Shown piece by piece: positions 20,227 to 30,998 of a stretch of 64,000 nucleotides of DNA. The translations under genes and the position numbers were made by a program. A model generated the notes under the pieces. That model searched no databases and was not told where the DNA came from. It saw only the letters and a program-made list of their open reading frames with translations. The stretch comes from Nitrosospira sp. Is2. GTDB taxonomy: Bacteria; Pseudomonadota; Gammaproteobacteria; Burkholderiales; Nitrosomonadaceae. Location: positions 2,604,001 through 2,668,000 of the forward strand of contig NZ_CP137134.1 of assembly GCF_033095785.1 (NCBI RefSeq). Direction: 5' to 3'. Positions within the stretch are counted from its first letter, which is position 1; every line of letters begins with the position of its first letter.

Positions 20227-21990
20227 TTAGTACGTCCTTGGCTTCGGAGCGAACGATTCCACCGTCAGCGGTTTCAAGCGCACGGGTTTATAGTCCAGGC
20301 GCCTGCCTTCACTGAAATACAAAGTATGCTTGAGCCACTTGTTATCATCCCGTTCGGGAAAGTCATCACGCGCATGCGCACCCCGGCTTTCCGTTCGGGC
20401 CTCAGCCGAGACCATGGTGGCCATAGCGACCTCGATCAGGTTGTCGAGTTCCAGCGCTTCGACGCGGGCGGTGTTGAACACCCGGCTCTTATCCCCGATT
20501 GACGTTTGCCTGGCGCGTTCCAGGATGTCACTCAGTTTTTCCACGCCCTGCTTGAGCATGTCGGGAAAACGAAATACGCCGCAATGGCTCTGCATGGTCT
20601 TGCGCATCGCATTGCTCACCTGCGCCACGCTTTCGCCATCCCTCTGACCCTCCAGGCGGGCCAGTCTCGCCAACGACTTGTCAGCAGCGTCTGGGGGTAG
20701 CTGCTTGTGGTGCTGATTTTTTTTAAGGTCTTCTATAATCCGGGTGGCGGCGGCGCGGCCGAACACGAGAATGTCCAGGAGCGAATTTGTTCCCAGCCGA
20801 TTGGCGCCATGCACGGAGACACAGGCACACTCCCCAGCCGCGTAAAAGCCCTGAACAACTTCCTCGGGTCCCGTTTTGTACGGCGCAACCACTTGCCCAA
20901 GGAAATTGGTCGGGATGCCGCCCATCATATAATGGGCGGTGGGTACCACCGGAATTGGATCACGGATAGGGTCCGTATTGGCAAACTTCATTGCGATTTC
21001 GCGAATGCCGGGCAGCCGGGTCTTGATCACGTCCGCGCCCAGATGGTCGAGCTTCAGCAACAAATGATCTGCATCCCTGCCACATCCACGGCCCGCCTGT
21101 ATTTCCATTGTCAGGGCGCGGGACACCACATCCCGGCTGGCCAAGTCCTTGGCGTGAGGCGCGTAGCGTTCCATAAAACGCTCCCCATCCTTGTTAAGCA
21201 GATAGCCGCCTTCGCCGCGCACCGCCTCGCTGATGAGTACGCCAACACCGAAAACACCGGTCGGGTGGAATTGCCAGAATTCCATGTCTTCCAGCGGAAC
21301 GCCGGCGCGCGCCGCCATACCGAGACCATCGCCTGTATTGATGAAAGCATTGGTGCTGGCGCTGAATATGCGCGCTGCCCCGCCGGTGGCGAACAAGGTG
21401 GCGCGGGCCTGCATCGCCATGACTTCACCCGTTTCAATGTCCAGCGCGGTCACACCGCACACATCGCCGTCGGCATCGCGAATCAGGTCCAGTCCCATCC
21501 ACTCAATAAAAAACTGGGTGTTGGCCTGGACATTGCGCTGATAAAGCGTGTGTAACATGGCATGGCCGGTACGATCCGCCGCCGCGCATGAGCGCGTTGC
21601 CTGCGCGCCGCCAAAATTTTGCGACTGGCCCCCAAATGGCCGTTGGTAAATTTTCCCGTTGTCGAGACGGTCGAAGGGCATGCCGAAATGTTCGAGTTCG
21701 TATACCACCTCGCTGGCTTGACGGCACATGAACTCGATGGCGTCCTGGTCGCCCAGATAATCGGATCCCTTTACCGTATCATACATGTGCCAGTGCCAAT
21801 TATCCTCGGTAACGTTCCCGAGCGCCGCCGCGATACCCCCTTGCGCTGCTACTGTATGGGAACGGGTGGGAAATACCTTGGACAGTACCGCCACTTTGAG
21901 TCCAGCTTCGGACAGTTGCAATGCGGCCCGCATGCCAGCGCCACCGGCCCCCACGATTACCGCATCAAATTTTCTTGTAACGATCGCCAC
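20227..21990 (-). CDS. sdhA: Succinate dehydrogenase flavoprotein subunit
   Basis: A 587-aa flavoprotein that oxidises succinate. It shows the FAD-binding [20 protein letters not shown], the histidine for covalent FAD in [38 protein letters not shown] in the active site, [13 protein letters not shown], and [20 protein letters not shown]. The start is GTG at 21990. It is the third gene of an sdhC-D-A-B-E set, one base-step from sdhD. Confidence 0.98.
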   Translation of the reverse strand: MAIVTRKFDAVIVGAGGAGMRAALQLSEAGLKVAVLSKVFPTRSHTVAAQGGIAAALGNVTEDNWHWHMYDTVKGSDYLGDQDAIEFMCRQASEVVYELEHFGMPFDRLDNGKIYQRPFGGQSQNFGGAQATRSCAAADRTGHAMLHTLYQRNVQANTQFFIEWMGLDLIRDADGDVCGVTALDIETGEVMAMQARATLFATGGAARIFSASTNAFINTGDGLGMAARAGVPLEDMEFWQFHPTGVFGVGVLISEAVRGEGGYLLNKDGERFMERYAPHAKDLASRDVVSRALTMEIQAGRGCGRDADHLLLKLDHLGADVIKTRLPGIREIAMKFANTDPIRDPIPVVPTAHYMMGGIPTNFLGQVVAPYKTGPEEVVQGFYAAGECACVSVHGANRLGTNSLLDILVFGRAAATRIIEDLKKNQHHKQLPPDAADKSLARLARLEGQRDGESVAQVSNAMRKTMQSHCGVFRFPDMLKQGVEKLSDILERARQTSIGDKSRVFNTARVEALELDNLIEVAMATMVSAEARTESRGAHARDDFPERDDNKWLKHTLYFSEGRRLDYKPVRLKPLTVESFAPKPRTY

Positions 21991-21996
21991 GCTAAT

Positions 21997-22353
21997 TCAC
22001 GCACTCCATAGAATTTCGGCAGACCACACGGTATAAAACAGCAGAGATAGAATGACCAATATCTGTAACGTCAGGCGCACACCGGTAGCGTGAACATAAT
22101 CCATGAGAATATTGCGCACCCCGATCCACGCGTGCCAGAAGAGACTGACAAGAAAAAGGAAGGAAGCAATGCGCATCCATTGGTTACTGAATATCGCCTT
22201 CCACTCCGCGTAACCCTGTGGTGGGGAAATGAGCAGCACCCCCATCAGGCACAGGATAAAGATTGCCATCACCACTGCCGTAACGCGCTGCGCCAGCCAG
22301 TCGCGCAGCCCGTAATTCGCCCCGGTTGTCAGACGCGCCGTGCGCTTCACCAT
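21997..22353 (-). CDS. sdhD: Succinate dehydrogenase membrane anchor SdhD
   Basis: A 118-aa membrane anchor with three hydrophobic helices: VTAVVMAIFILCLMGVLL, IASFLFLVSLFWHAWIGV and the C-terminal LTLQILVILSLLFYTVW. FWHAWIGVRNILMDYV is the recognisable family motif around the haem/quinone region. The start overlaps the last seven bases of sdhC, typical of coupled anchor subunits. Confidence 0.93.
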   Translation of the reverse strand: MVKRTARLTTGANYGLRDWLAQRVTAVVMAIFILCLMGVLLISPPQGYAEWKAIFSNQWMRIASFLFLVSLFWHAWIGVRNILMDYVHATGVRLTLQILVILSLLFYTVWSAEILWSA

Positions 22354-22724
22354 ATTGATATCCCGATGAGGAGGGTGATCGCGATGCCAGTCACCAGGAC
22401 AATTTTACTGGTGAGGCGGGCGTGCTGGAGTTCGATTCCGTAATGAAGATCAAGCGCAAGGAAACGTATGCCGGCGCAGAAATGATGTACGAAGAACCAC
22501 AATGAAAGCAGTAAGCCAACCTTGGCCAGCGGGCCAGTTAAAATTGATTGCAGTTGAGCATACTTCTCAGGAGAGCTCAGTGCCATTTGCAGGCCGCAGA
22601 GAAGGGCAGGGATACCCGGGAAGTATAGTAGCGCGCCGCTTATGCGGTGCAGGAGCGAAACCACGGCCGGCGTCGGCTGCTTGATTTGAAGCAGGTTAAG
22701 ATACTTGGGCTGGTTTTTCCGCAA
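22347..22724 (-). CDS. sdhC: Succinate dehydrogenase cytochrome b556 subunit SdhC
   Basis: A 125-aa cytochrome b subunit with three membrane helices. The conserved SLLHRISGALLYFPGI and WFFVHHFCAGIRFLALD (haem-ligand His) are present. The start appears to be TTG at 22724, with AGGG about ten bases upstream; no in-frame ATG lies near it. First gene of the sdh-gltA-suc run, 36 bases downstream of a candidate sigma-70 promoter. Confidence 0.93.
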   Translation of the reverse strand: MRKNQPKYLNLLQIKQPTPAVVSLLHRISGALLYFPGIPALLCGLQMALSSPEKYAQLQSILTGPLAKVGLLLSLWFFVHHFCAGIRFLALDLHYGIELQHARLTSKIVLVTGIAITLLIGISIW

Positions 22725-22760
22725 TTTTTGGTTTCCCTGGCTTCCACTTGGGGCTGGTTA

Positions 22761-22789
22761 AGTTTAGACGGTAATATCGGGCGATACAA
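22761..22789 (-). promoter_or_regulatory. Candidate sigma-70 promoter for the sdh operon
   Basis: On the minus strand TTGTAT (22784-22789) and TAAACT (22761-22766) are 17 bases apart, each matching the sigma-70 hexamers at four positions. It lies 36 bases before the sdhC start, a fitting distance. The evidence is motif match and location only. Confidence 0.5.
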
Positions 22790-22861
22790 CCGAGCTGAGC
22801 TAAAACGCAGTCCATTCAATCCTGCGCCGAGAGCATTACGGAATACTGACGTGATGGTAAT

Positions 22862-22890
22862 TTGACAGTGAAGATGAATGTTTTTATAGT
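22862..22890 (+). promoter_or_regulatory. Strong sigma-70 promoter for mdh-prpB-prpC
   Basis: TTGACA (22862-22867), exactly consensus, is followed 17 bases later by TATAGT (22885-22890), five of six matches to TATAAT. This is the best promoter match noticed in the window. It lies about 165 bases before mdh, giving a leader of roughly 155-160 bases, and is back to back with the sdh promoter. Confidence 0.7.
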
Positions 22891-23055
22891 CCGGTTCATT
22901 TGCCGCTAGCGAACATCGTCTCAAGCGTGAAAATGACGGATGAAGTCGAGGCCCATTCTGCCGGTTGAAAATTGATATGTGTTGCGGTTGAACGCCGGCC
23001 ACCCGGATACCACCCTGAATTTTCTGTAGCGGCAATCTCCTACAGGAGCGCAAGA

Positions 23056-24036
23056 ATGCATAACCCCGTTCGCGTCGCAATTACGGGCGCCGCTGGTCAG
23101 ATCGGATATAGCCTGTTGTTCCGTATTGCGGCAGGGGAAATGCTCGGCAAAGATCAACCCGTGATCCTGCAATTGCTTGACATACCCCAATTGCTGCCCT
23201 CGCTCACGGGTGTGATGATGGAGTTGGAAGACTGCGCTTTTCCGCTGTTAACCGGCGTCACGATAACGGATGATCCCAAAATCGCGTTTCGCGATGCGGG
23301 AATCGCCTTATTGGTAGGCGCCCGGCCACGCTCCAAAGATATGGAGCGCAAGGATTTGCTGGAGGCGAATGGCGCCATATTCAGTGCTCAGGGCAGGGCT
23401 CTGGATGAATCCGCCCAAAGGGATGTCAAGGTACTGATCGTGGGTAATCCGGCGAACACAAACGCGTACATTGCCATGAAAAATGCGCCCGGCCTGAAGC
23501 CCGGCAATTTTTCTGCAATGATGCGACTGGACCACAATCGCGCGTTGTGGCAGTTGGCGGCGAAAGCGGGTCGCACGGTTTCGAGTGTAAGAAAGATGAT
23601 TGTTTGGGGCAACCACTCTTCGACGCAGTACCCCGATCTGAATCATGCGGAGGTTGATGGAGCCAAAGCGGTAGATCTCATCCGCGACCCTGAATGGATC
23701 GAAAGTTACTTCATTCCTGTGGTGCAGAATCGCGGTACCGACGTTATCAGGATGCGGGGTTCATCGAGCGCAGCCAGCGCCGCGAACGCCGCAATCGAAC
23801 ATGTCCACGACTGGGTTTTCGGCACGCGGGAGAACGACTGGGTATCCATGGCCGTTCCTTCCGATGGGAGCTACGGCATTCCCGAGGGCGTCATGTATGG
23901 TTTTCCTGTGATATGCCGAGGCGGCCTGTGCTCAGTCGTGCCTGATCTGGAAATTAGCCCGTTCAGCCGCGAAAAAATGGAGATTACTTATCGGGAGCTA
24001 GTGGAAGAGCGCGATTCCGTAAGGCACTTATTCTGA
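23056..24036 (+). CDS. mdh: Malate dehydrogenase
   Basis: A 326-aa NAD-dependent malate dehydrogenase of the type common in Betaproteobacteria (LDH-like, group with cytosolic MDH). It starts [20 protein letters not shown], has the substrate-binding [52 protein letters not shown] (catalytic Asp) and [17 protein letters not shown] (catalytic His). ATG at 23056 follows AGGAG at seven bases; an upstream in-frame start lacks conservation. First gene downstream of the promoter at 22862. Confidence 0.97.
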   Translation: MHNPVRVAITGAAGQIGYSLLFRIAAGEMLGKDQPVILQLLDIPQLLPSLTGVMMELEDCAFPLLTGVTITDDPKIAFRDAGIALLVGARPRSKDMERKDLLEANGAIFSAQGRALDESAQRDVKVLIVGNPANTNAYIAMKNAPGLKPGNFSAMMRLDHNRALWQLAAKAGRTVSSVRKMIVWGNHSSTQYPDLNHAEVDGAKAVDLIRDPEWIESYFIPVVQNRGTDVIRMRGSSSAASAANAAIEHVHDWVFGTRENDWVSMAVPSDGSYGIPEGVMYGFPVICRGGLCSVVPDLEISPFSREKMEITYRELVEERDSVRHLF

Positions 24037-24072
24037 CCAAATTTCTTCCAGCGCTCCAGTCAATTCTCGTCA

Positions 24073-24981
24073 ATGATCCCATCCGCAGGTTCCCGTTTTC
24101 GCGCCGCGCTTAACGAGGAAAGACCTCTACAGGTGGCTGGCTGTATCAATGCCTACACAGCGCTCATGGCGGCGCGCACCGGCTTTAAGGCGATATATCT
24201 TTCCGGCGGTGGTGTGTCGGCGGCATCTCTGGGTATTCCCGATCTGGGTATTTCCACCCTGGATGATGTGCTGACCGATGTACGCCGGATTACGGACGCC
24301 ACGGATTTGCCATTGCTGGTGGATGCGGATACCGGCTTCGGCGGTAGCGCTTTCAATATCGCTCGGACGGTAAAATCCCTGATTAAGTCTGGCGCCGGTG
24401 CAATGCATATTGAGGATCAGGTGCAGGCCAAGCGGTGCGGTCATCGACCTGGCAAAACGCTTGTCACCGAGTCGGAAATGGTGGATCGTATCAGGGCGGC
24501 GGTGGATGCCAGAAGCGATCCCGGGTTTGTAATCATGGCACGGACGGATGCGCTTGCGGTGGAAGGGTTGGAACCGGCCCTCGACCGCGCCCGAGCCTAT
24601 GTGGAGGCAGGCGCGGACATGGTCTTTCCCGAAGCGATCACCGAACTTCATATGTACCGCAAGTTTGCCGCCGCGGTGAAAGTGCCCATCCTTGCCAACG
24701 TTACGGAGTTCGGCGTGACGCCTCTTTATACCGTCGAGGAGTTGGCAGAAGGAAAAGTTTCCCTCGTTCTCTACCCGCTTTCGGCGTTTCGCGCCATGAG
24801 TGCTGCCGCGCTTAATGTGTACCGGACCATACGCCACGAAGGCTCGCAGAAAAATTTGATCGCTAATATGCAAACTCGTGCCGAGCTATACGATTTTCTT
24901 GATTACCATGCCTACGAGGAGAAACTGAATACGCTTTTTTCGGCCGGTTCGGATTTGCCTGGAGAACCCGAGAATGAATAA
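24073..24981 (+). CDS. prpB: Methylisocitrate lyase
   Basis: A 302-aa lyase of the ICL/PEP mutase family that splits 2-methylisocitrate to succinate and pyruvate, the last step of the methylcitrate cycle. The catalytic signature KRCGHRPGK is present with Cys122, and so are [25 protein letters not shown] (metal-binding Asp) and MHIEDQ. The lysine/proline context fits PrpB rather than isocitrate lyase, which is much longer. It sits 36 bases after mdh and overlaps prpC by eight bases, so mdh, prpB and prpC are probably one operon. Confidence 0.94.
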   Translation: MIPSAGSRFRAALNEERPLQVAGCINAYTALMAARTGFKAIYLSGGGVSAASLGIPDLGISTLDDVLTDVRRITDATDLPLLVDADTGFGGSAFNIARTVKSLIKSGAGAMHIEDQVQAKRCGHRPGKTLVTESEMVDRIRAAVDARSDPGFVIMARTDALAVEGLEPALDRARAYVEAGADMVFPEAITELHMYRKFAAAVKVPILANVTEFGVTPLYTVEELAEGKVSLVLYPLSAFRAMSAAALNVYRTIRHEGSQKNLIANMQTRAELYDFLDYHAYEEKLNTLFSAGSDLPGEPENE

Positions 24982-26143
24982 GGCTATTGAAAATACCCCC
25001 GCCAGAGTTAAGAAGTCCGTGGTGCTCTCGGGGGTGGTAGCGGGCAATACGGCCATTTGCACCGTCGGCAGAACCGGTAACGATCTTCACTACCGCGGCT
25101 ATGACATTCTGGACATGGCCGGCAACTGTGAGTTCGAAGAGATTGCCTATCTGCTGGTGCATGAGAAACTGCCTACGCTGGCTGAGCTGACTGCGTATAA
25201 GGAGAAACTCAAAGGCATGCGCGAAGTGCCCAGCGGTGTTAAAACTGTTCTGGAAACGATTCCGGTAACCGCTCATCCGATGGATGTTCTGCGCACGGGC
25301 GTTTCCACACTCGGCACCATGCTGCCGGAAGCGGAGAACCATTCCATCGAAGGCGCCCGCGAACTGGCCGACAGGTTGCTGGCGTGTCTTGGCTCAATGC
25401 TGCTGTACTGGTACCACTATTCTCACCATCATCGCCGCATCGACCTCGTGGCTGATGATGATTCCATCGGGGGGCACTTTCTGCACCTGCTGCACGGCGA
25501 GCCCCCGCCCGAGTCATGGGTGAGAGCGATGCAAACCTCTTTGGTGCTTTACGCCGAGCATGAGTTTAATGCCTCCACCTTTACCGCGCGCGTAATTGCC
25601 AGCACCGGCTCGGACTTCTATTCTGCAATTACCGGCGCCATTGGCGCATTGCGCGGGCCCAAGCATGGGGGAGCGAATGAGGCCGCGTTCGATATCCAGA
25701 CGCGCTATGACAATCCGGACGATGCTGAGGCAGACATTCTCCGCCGCGTGGCGAACAAGGAAATCATTATCGGATTTGGCCACCCCGTCTACACCCTCGC
25801 CGATCCTCGCAACCGGGTCATCCGTGAGGTGGCGAGGAAGCTGTCGATGGAGGCGGGAGACGGGAAAATGTTCGATATTGCGGCAAGGCTGGAGACCGTA
25901 ATGTGGAACGTCAAAAAAATGTTTCCCAATCTCGACTGGTTTTCCGCCGTGAGCTATCACACGATGGGCGTCCCGACAGGCATGTTCACGCCCCTGTTCG
26001 CCATCGCGCGGACCAGCGGCTGGGCCGCGCATATCATAGAGCAACGCGTCGACAACAAGATTATCCGGCCGTCGGCGAACTACATTGGGCCGGAGGAGCG
26101 GGAATTCATACCGATTGCAGCGCGCAATAGCGGAGCAGCGTAG
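24974..26143 (+). CDS. prpC: 2-methylcitrate synthase
   Basis: A 389-aa short citrate-synthase-family enzyme, condensing propionyl-CoA with oxaloacetate. It starts [19 protein letters not shown] and [13 protein letters not shown], both typical of PrpC, and carries [34 protein letters not shown] and [20 protein letters not shown]. The gene order prpB-prpC supports methylcitrate synthase over citrate synthase, but such enzymes often accept acetyl-CoA too. Start has GGAG upstream and overlaps prpB. No prpE or prpR is seen nearby. Confidence 0.92.
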   Translation: MNKAIENTPARVKKSVVLSGVVAGNTAICTVGRTGNDLHYRGYDILDMAGNCEFEEIAYLLVHEKLPTLAELTAYKEKLKGMREVPSGVKTVLETIPVTAHPMDVLRTGVSTLGTMLPEAENHSIEGARELADRLLACLGSMLLYWYHYSHHHRRIDLVADDDSIGGHFLHLLHGEPPPESWVRAMQTSLVLYAEHEFNASTFTARVIASTGSDFYSAITGAIGALRGPKHGGANEAAFDIQTRYDNPDDAEADILRRVANKEIIIGFGHPVYTLADPRNRVIREVARKLSMEAGDGKMFDIAARLETVMWNVKKMFPNLDWFSAVSYHTMGVPTGMFTPLFAIARTSGWAAHIIEQRVDNKIIRPSANYIGPEEREFIPIAARNSGAA

Positions 26144-26409
26144 AGCGGTCGAATATACGAATTGCAGCAAAACAACGCTGGCGTTTCCTCCTGGGTTCCC
26201 CTCCAGTCATGTACGCTGGCAGGCAACATGGCCCATCAGGCATAACGTAGAGTTACATTGCCGGTGGCCTTTCAAAATATTGCCTTGGTGCGGCGCCGAG
26301 GCAGGCAAGAATACTCGCCCATTTAATCAGCATGAGCGCCAGCAGAAGATGATTCGGGACAGGAGGATGCCCCGTTGGTGCTCTTAATGATGGGGTCAGC
26401 GCGAAGTGC
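26144..26409. other. Non-coding spacer downstream of prpC
   Basis: 266 bases between prpC and the convergent small secreted-protein gene. I see no gene, strong hairpin or T-run here, so how prpC transcription ends is unclear. Confidence 0.5.
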
Positions 26410-26832
26410 TTATTGATCTGGTTGGGGTACGACCTGGAGCCAGCCGCCGGGGCAATTCCTGACATAAGGATAATACCCCTCCGGGTCGTGGCAATAATGC
26501 CAGTAATAGCCGGCAGGGGCTCGGGGCTGGGGTGGGCTCACCTGTTGTTGCTGAATATATACAGGAGGTGGCGACGGTTCCACGACTACCGGGGGGTAGC
26601 TGGAACCATAGCTATAGTAAGGCCCAAACCCATACCAGGGCGTAAATCCGTAGCGTGGCGGATATCCATCGTAAGGAAAATAAGGCACTCTGCCGTAATA
26701 CCCCGACCCATGACCGCCTAGAAATCCCAATCCAAATGCGAGTCCGGAATGAGACTGGCTCCACGCTATTGCCGGGGTGACCAAAATCGACCCGAGCAGA
26801 ACGAGCGCAATGAAAATTCGAGCGTTATTCAT
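26410..26832 (-). CDS. Small secreted Gly/Tyr/Pro-rich protein, function unknown
   Basis: A 140-aa product, not recognised as a named family. From ATG at 26832 it opens with a signal peptide (NNARIFIALVLLGSILVTPA, cleavage near AWS). The mature part is low in complexity: Gly/Tyr/Pro/Phe-rich stretches such as GHGSGYYGRVPYFPYDGYPP, then a Pro/Gln stretch (PPVYIQQQQ), and a conserved-looking end with YYWHYCHDPEGYYPYVRNCP. That end resembles small Tyr/Pro-rich envelope proteins of Proteobacteria with a YYCP-like tail. Probably an outer-envelope or periplasmic protein. Two earlier in-frame ATG codons are possible starts, but they would place about 18-28 polar residues before the signal. Confidence 0.65.
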   Translation of the reverse strand: MNNARIFIALVLLGSILVTPAIAWSQSHSGLAFGLGFLGGHGSGYYGRVPYFPYDGYPPRYGFTPWYGFGPYYSYGSSYPPVVVEPSPPPVYIQQQQVSPPQPRAPAGYYWHYCHDPEGYYPYVRNCPGGWLQVVPQPDQ

Positions 26833-27052
26833 TCGGGACCGCGCTCCTGGGCGGCTAAACCTCAGGTGATCGATTTGCCGTTTCATATTTGACTCGGACC
26901 TGAACGGCAGCATCATTTCTTTTATCTAATATAGCGCATTCGTTGCGACTCGTTATGTCATCCTTATTACACCACCGCTACAATTCCTGTTTCCGATTTC
27001 CGCTTTAACAGAATACGATAATCGTTCCAACGACTCTCCAATAATACGAAAC

Positions 27053-28504
27053 ATGAGCGCCCGTATGCCTGATACCCATGCCCAGCCTGATCAATTGTTG
27101 TCGGATATCGCCGACTACGTCATCAATTGGGAAATTGGGAGCGACCTGGCCTATGCCACAGCACGTTACTGTTTAATGGATTCGCTGGGTTGCGCGATGC
27201 AAGCGCTTACTTACCCCGCGTGTGTCCGGCTGCTGGGGCCGATCGTGCCCGGCACGACGGTCCCCTGCGGCGCTAGAATTCCCGGCACCCACTTCACGCT
27301 CGATCCGGTGCAGGCAGCATTCGATATCGGCACAATGATCCGCTGGCTGGATTTCAACGATACCTGGCTGGCTGCCGAGTGGGGCCATCCATCTGACAAT
27401 CTGGGCGGTATCCTGGCCGCTGCCGATTGGCATTCGCGCAAGGCAGTGATGGAGGGAAAAGAGCCGCTCGCGATGCATGAGGTCCTTACGGCCATGATCA
27501 AGGCTCATGAAATACAAGGCTGCCTTGCTCTGGAAAACAGTTTCAACAAGGTGGGGCTGGACCATGTGGTACTGGTGAAGGTCGCCTCGGTTGCAGTGGT
27601 AACGCATTTGCTCGGGGGCAGCCATAGCCAGATAATGGACGCGCTTTCACAGGCATGGGTGGACGGGCAAGCGTTGCGCACTTATCGCCACGCGCCGAAT
27701 ACCGGTTCGCGCAAATCCTGGGCCGCGGGCGATGCCACCAGCCGGGCGGTATGGCTTGCGCTCATCACGTTGAAAGGGGAGATGGGTTACCCCACGGCGC
27801 TGACCGCGAAAACCTGGGGATTTTACGATGTATTGTTCCAGGGAAAGTCATTCCGTCTCCAGCGGCCAGTCGCGGAATGGGGGTCGTACGTGATGGAAAA
27901 CATCTTGTTCAAGGTTTCCTTTCCTGCGGAATTTCACGCGCAAACGGCCGCGGAGTGTGCAATGCAGCTTCATGGCCAGGTAAAGGACCGCATCGCCGCT
28001 ATTAGCAGCGTCACTATCCGCACTCATGAAGCGGCCATTCGTATTATCGATAAGAAAGGCAGGCTCAACAATTTTGCTGACCGCGATCACTGCATTCAAT
28101 ACATTGTTGCGGTATCGCTTATTTTTGGCCGGCTCACTGCAGACGACTACGAGGACGCGGTGGCTGCTGACCCGCGCATCGACGAGCTGCGCGAAAAAAT
28201 AACGTGTATCGAAGATCCCAAATTTACCCAGGATTATTACGATCCGGAAAAACGTTCCATTGCCAACGGTCTCACGGTCACATTCAAGGATGGCAGGAGC
28301 CTGGACGAAGTAGTGGTCGAATACCCGATCGGTCACAGATTGCGACGCAGAGAGGGTATCCCATTTCTGGAAGACAAATTTAGCGTAAACCTTGCGCGTC
28401 TCTTTCCCAAGGGACGTCAACAATCAATAATCAACCTTTGCCTGGATCAAAAAAAACTGGAGTCAACACCAGTGAACGAGTTTGTTGATATGTTCGTGGT
28501 TTAA
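27053..28504 (+). CDS. prpD: MmgE/PrpD family protein, probable 2-methylcitrate dehydratase
   Basis: A 483-aa MmgE/PrpD protein. Family hallmarks: [50 protein letters not shown] (read as two adjacent segments), [20 protein letters not shown], and [20 protein letters not shown]. PrpD dehydrates 2-methylcitrate and can act on citrate, so here it may link methylcitrate synthase to the aconitase at 31876. It is not contiguous with prpBC; about 900 bases and an opposing gene lie between. Its stop shares a TTAA palindrome with the stop of the opposing membrane-protein gene, so the two are tail to tail with a four-base overlap. Confidence 0.9.
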   Translation: MSARMPDTHAQPDQLLSDIADYVINWEIGSDLAYATARYCLMDSLGCAMQALTYPACVRLLGPIVPGTTVPCGARIPGTHFTLDPVQAAFDIGTMIRWLDFNDTWLAAEWGHPSDNLGGILAAADWHSRKAVMEGKEPLAMHEVLTAMIKAHEIQGCLALENSFNKVGLDHVVLVKVASVAVVTHLLGGSHSQIMDALSQAWVDGQALRTYRHAPNTGSRKSWAAGDATSRAVWLALITLKGEMGYPTALTAKTWGFYDVLFQGKSFRLQRPVAEWGSYVMENILFKVSFPAEFHAQTAAECAMQLHGQVKDRIAAISSVTIRTHEAAIRIIDKKGRLNNFADRDHCIQYIVAVSLIFGRLTADDYEDAVAADPRIDELREKITCIEDPKFTQDYYDPEKRSIANGLTVTFKDGRSLDEVVVEYPIGHRLRRREGIPFLEDKFSVNLARLFPKGRQQSIINLCLDQKKLESTPVNEFVDMFVV

Positions 28505-29964
28505 GGGGAACGCTCTCCAACCCCAAGGCCAACCCCAAGGGAAACAATCTGGCCCGGCCTGTGCTCGCTTCCTTCCGCGTCGCTACACTTATTATCAGCG
28601 GCGTTTTTATCCATCAATATTTTCAGCGCTGTGAGTCTCAGCTTCCAGGATGTGGCCTCCGCGGGGTCTGTCGACAAGGCGGCCACCAGCTGTTGCACCC
28701 CATCGATGTTGTTTGCATCGCAGGCGGACAGGAAGTAATGCAGTTCTTCACTGGCCGAGAGGCCGGAACGTCGTACAAAGTAGGGGTAGTCTTCCCGCAG
28801 GTGAGACGCGAGCAAAGCCGCGTCTATCCACTGCTTTAGCTGGGCGTAGCTGAAGCAGGTGCGGACGGCAAGGTCCACGGCGTCGGCATTGCTTAAATTT
28901 TCGACGTTGTCGAAGCCTTCTCGTTCCAATCTCAATTCATGCGAATAGCTCATGCCCGCCAGCATGGAAAGCGGTAACGCGCGATATCCATCACCCGGAA
29001 TGATATTCTTCATGACCTTGAGTGCAACACGCTCAAGGGCGAGGGAGGCACGTTTCGGATAGAAACCAAAGAAGAACGCCACAATCGGAAGCAGGCTCAG
29101 GTTCGCCGGTAGCGCGGCTTCCATGCCCGGGGATTGGTCCTGCTTATCTTCCGGTTCGGAAGCAGGACTGGACGCGGAGGGAGCTTCTGCCGGGCCGCCG
29201 TTGGCCGTAGCGACGTTGCGCGTGACGGATGGGACATCGCCAGGAAGGACAAAGTCGTAGGCAAAGGAGAGCACCAGGGCCAGTATGCTGGCCACGATCA
29301 TGCGTATCGCACCATCCACAAATGTGTGGGACGTCAAATCCATGGTGAAGTAAGCGCGAACGACGGAGCCAACAAAATAGACATAAGCGCCCAGAAATCC
29401 GAACTGAAATGCGATCTGGTTGCGAATGAGATGGGAATAATATGCGTCGGGATTTTTTTCATACAGTTCGGCGAACGGTCCCATGATCAACATATTCGCG
29501 CCGAGACCGAAATCCACGCCCGTGCCGCCATCGACCGAGACGGGCTTAAACAGCAGAAGGATCGATGTGCCGAGCAGAACCACCGTTGTCGTCAGCCAGA
29601 CACTTCCCCGGTAACTGCTGAACGAAGCACGCCGCCCCATCCTTCTGCGGACCTCGGCACGTCGCTCAGGCGGTACCTCATTCTGGAGCCGGCGCTCTTT
29701 GCGGTTCGCCATCGCCTGAATATAGCTGAGTGCAAGCGATGGCACCACCAGAACCGTTAGCAATGCCATGACAAGGTTATATTGGAAGAATACCGGATCA
29801 AACCAATGTGCAATGGCGCGGAAGTCACGGTGTATGACGCCATCGGCCGGGCTGGGGCCCAGTGCGGACTCAATGCCGAGGCCGATGAAAAAGAGCGCAG
29901 GTACCGCAAATACCGCCCAGTCGTACCATGGCATGTCGTATTTCTTCATCTCGTTTTGATCCAT
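28501..29964 (-). CDS. Polytopic membrane protein with cytosolic HhH-like tail, function unknown
   Basis: A 487-aa product I cannot assign to a named family. About six membrane segments are visible (near 13-34, 58-81, 121-141, 185-206, 221-241, 287-301), with a basic loop after the second ([20 protein letters not shown]) and an Ala/Ser/Glu-rich linker at 248-280. The C-terminal 170 residues are soluble; 340-382 reads [19 protein letters not shown] followed by [13 protein letters not shown], a pattern like helix-hairpin-helix (DUF4332-like) units. ATG at 29964 is preferred (GGAGAG just upstream); an earlier start would overlap the hydrolase gene. It lies ten bases after that hydrolase, so the two are likely co-transcribed. 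Confidence 0.7.
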   Translation of the reverse strand: MDQNEMKKYDMPWYDWAVFAVPALFFIGLGIESALGPSPADGVIHRDFRAIAHWFDPVFFQYNLVMALLTVLVVPSLALSYIQAMANRKERRLQNEVPPERRAEVRRRMGRRASFSSYRGSVWLTTTVVLLGTSILLLFKPVSVDGGTGVDFGLGANMLIMGPFAELYEKNPDAYYSHLIRNQIAFQFGFLGAYVYFVGSVVRAYFTMDLTSHTFVDGAIRMIVASILALVLSFAYDFVLPGDVPSVTRNVATANGGPAEAPSASSPASEPEDKQDQSPGMEAALPANLSLLPIVAFFFGFYPKRASLALERVALKVMKNIIPGDGYRALPLSMLAGMSYSHELRLEREGFDNVENLSNADAVDLAVRTCFSYAQLKQWIDAALLASHLREDYPYFVRRSGLSASEELHYFLSACDANNIDGVQQLVAALSTDPAEATSWKLRLTALKILMDKNAADNKCSDAEGSEHRPGQIVSLGVGLGVGERSP

Positions 29965-29974
29965 GCTCTCCCCG

Positions 29975-30703
29975 TTAGCTTGTTGGGCCCTCTGCTCCGG
30001 CCAAGGCTGCGGTGGCCACTTCACTCCAAAAGGCGAGGTGATTGAAGGGCCGCCTAGATCGGGCATCAGGCAAAGCGATGCTCCAGCCGATACCTTCCAG
30101 GTGATCCGCGCGCACGGCACCGCGAAATTTCCCCCATTTCGCGGAGCTCAGCGGCACCATTCCGTCATTGTCTTCGGGGATGATGCGCCCATAGGGGCGG
30201 AGCCAGAATGGGAGCTCATCAATTGCGCGGAAGCTTGCATAGGAGCAGTAGTCAACATCTTCGCGGTTTGGGATCGGCATCGCTGCACGCGCGTCGGGCG
30301 TTAACTCCCCCAGCCCGGGCTTTCCGATGTGCCGAATCCAGGCTGGAATAGGTCCCGACGCTTTAAGGAACCACGTGGCCAGAGGCGTTCCCCGGTGCGG
30401 CGTTGCAACGGTGAGCAGGCTCTTGACACGTCGGTCGGGATCGAGATGGGTGATCATATATCGCGCATCCAGTCCCCCCATGCTATGTCCCACTAAAGCA
30501 AAGGCAGGCGCATCGGTGCGGAACAGCCTTCGAGCAAGCACCTCTGCGCGCATGGCTATGGAACCCGCAGACGGCACCTCGGGTATGAGCGCATGGATGT
30601 CCGCACGAAGCAGCATCTTTCGGACTCCGCGAAAATACTCGATGGGACCCCAATGTGAGAAGCCAAGGAAACCGTGCACCAGGACCAGCGTGGGAGGCAC
30701 CAT
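29975..30703 (-). CDS. Alpha/beta hydrolase, lipase-like
   Basis: A 242-aa alpha/beta hydrolase of the triacylglycerol-lipase/acetyltransferase-like group. It starts TLVLVHGFLGFSHWGP (oxyanion region), has the nucleophile elbow LVGHSMGGLDARY with Ser74, TVATPHRGTPLATW, and plausible Asp180 (PEDNDGMVP) and His201 (ADHLEG), completing the triad. No signal peptide is visible, so it may act in the cytoplasm or at the inner membrane. It is the first gene of a pair with the membrane protein at 28501, separated by ten bases. Substrate unknown: lipid ester, polyhydroxyalkanoate or another ester are all possible. Confidence 0.85.
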   Translation of the reverse strand: MVPPTLVLVHGFLGFSHWGPIEYFRGVRKMLLRADIHALIPEVPSAGSIAMRAEVLARRLFRTDAPAFALVGHSMGGLDARYMITHLDPDRRVKSLLTVATPHRGTPLATWFLKASGPIPAWIRHIGKPGLGELTPDARAAMPIPNREDVDYCSYASFRAIDELPFWLRPYGRIIPEDNDGMVPLSSAKWGKFRGAVRADHLEGIGWSIALPDARSRRPFNHLAFWSEVATAALAGAEGPTS

Positions 30704-30998
30704 TACACATGCTCATCAAGAAATTGACCAGGACGGCGTGCTCTCGTGCAAAAATTGAAAAGTCACGCATCTACCACTTTAAGGCATTACATGTTGTTCA
30801 TATTACACGATTTTTTAAATCATACGGAAATTATGCTGCGAACATTTCGGCTGCCTATATTCTGCCGCGCCTTGTTTTACCGCAGCCTCGGGAGCGAATA
30901 ATTTTCCGCCAATGGGTAGAGATGTGGCTTAACCGGACTATAATTTAACCACTTGCCAATGGCTAAGCCAGTCGCTGATCGGCGATGACTCGAACGAA
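30704..30998. other. Divergent intergenic region, hydrolase and SDR genes
   Basis: 295 AT-rich bases between the divergent hydrolase and dehydrogenase genes. Promoters for both must lie here, but I could not pair convincing hexamers, and no gene-like frame stands out. Confidence 0.5.

Noticed and set aside
22640..23080. 146-codon frame across the sdhC-mdh divergent promoter region on the minus strand
   Set aside because: It is in a different frame from sdhC, lacks family similarity, and would cover both promoters.
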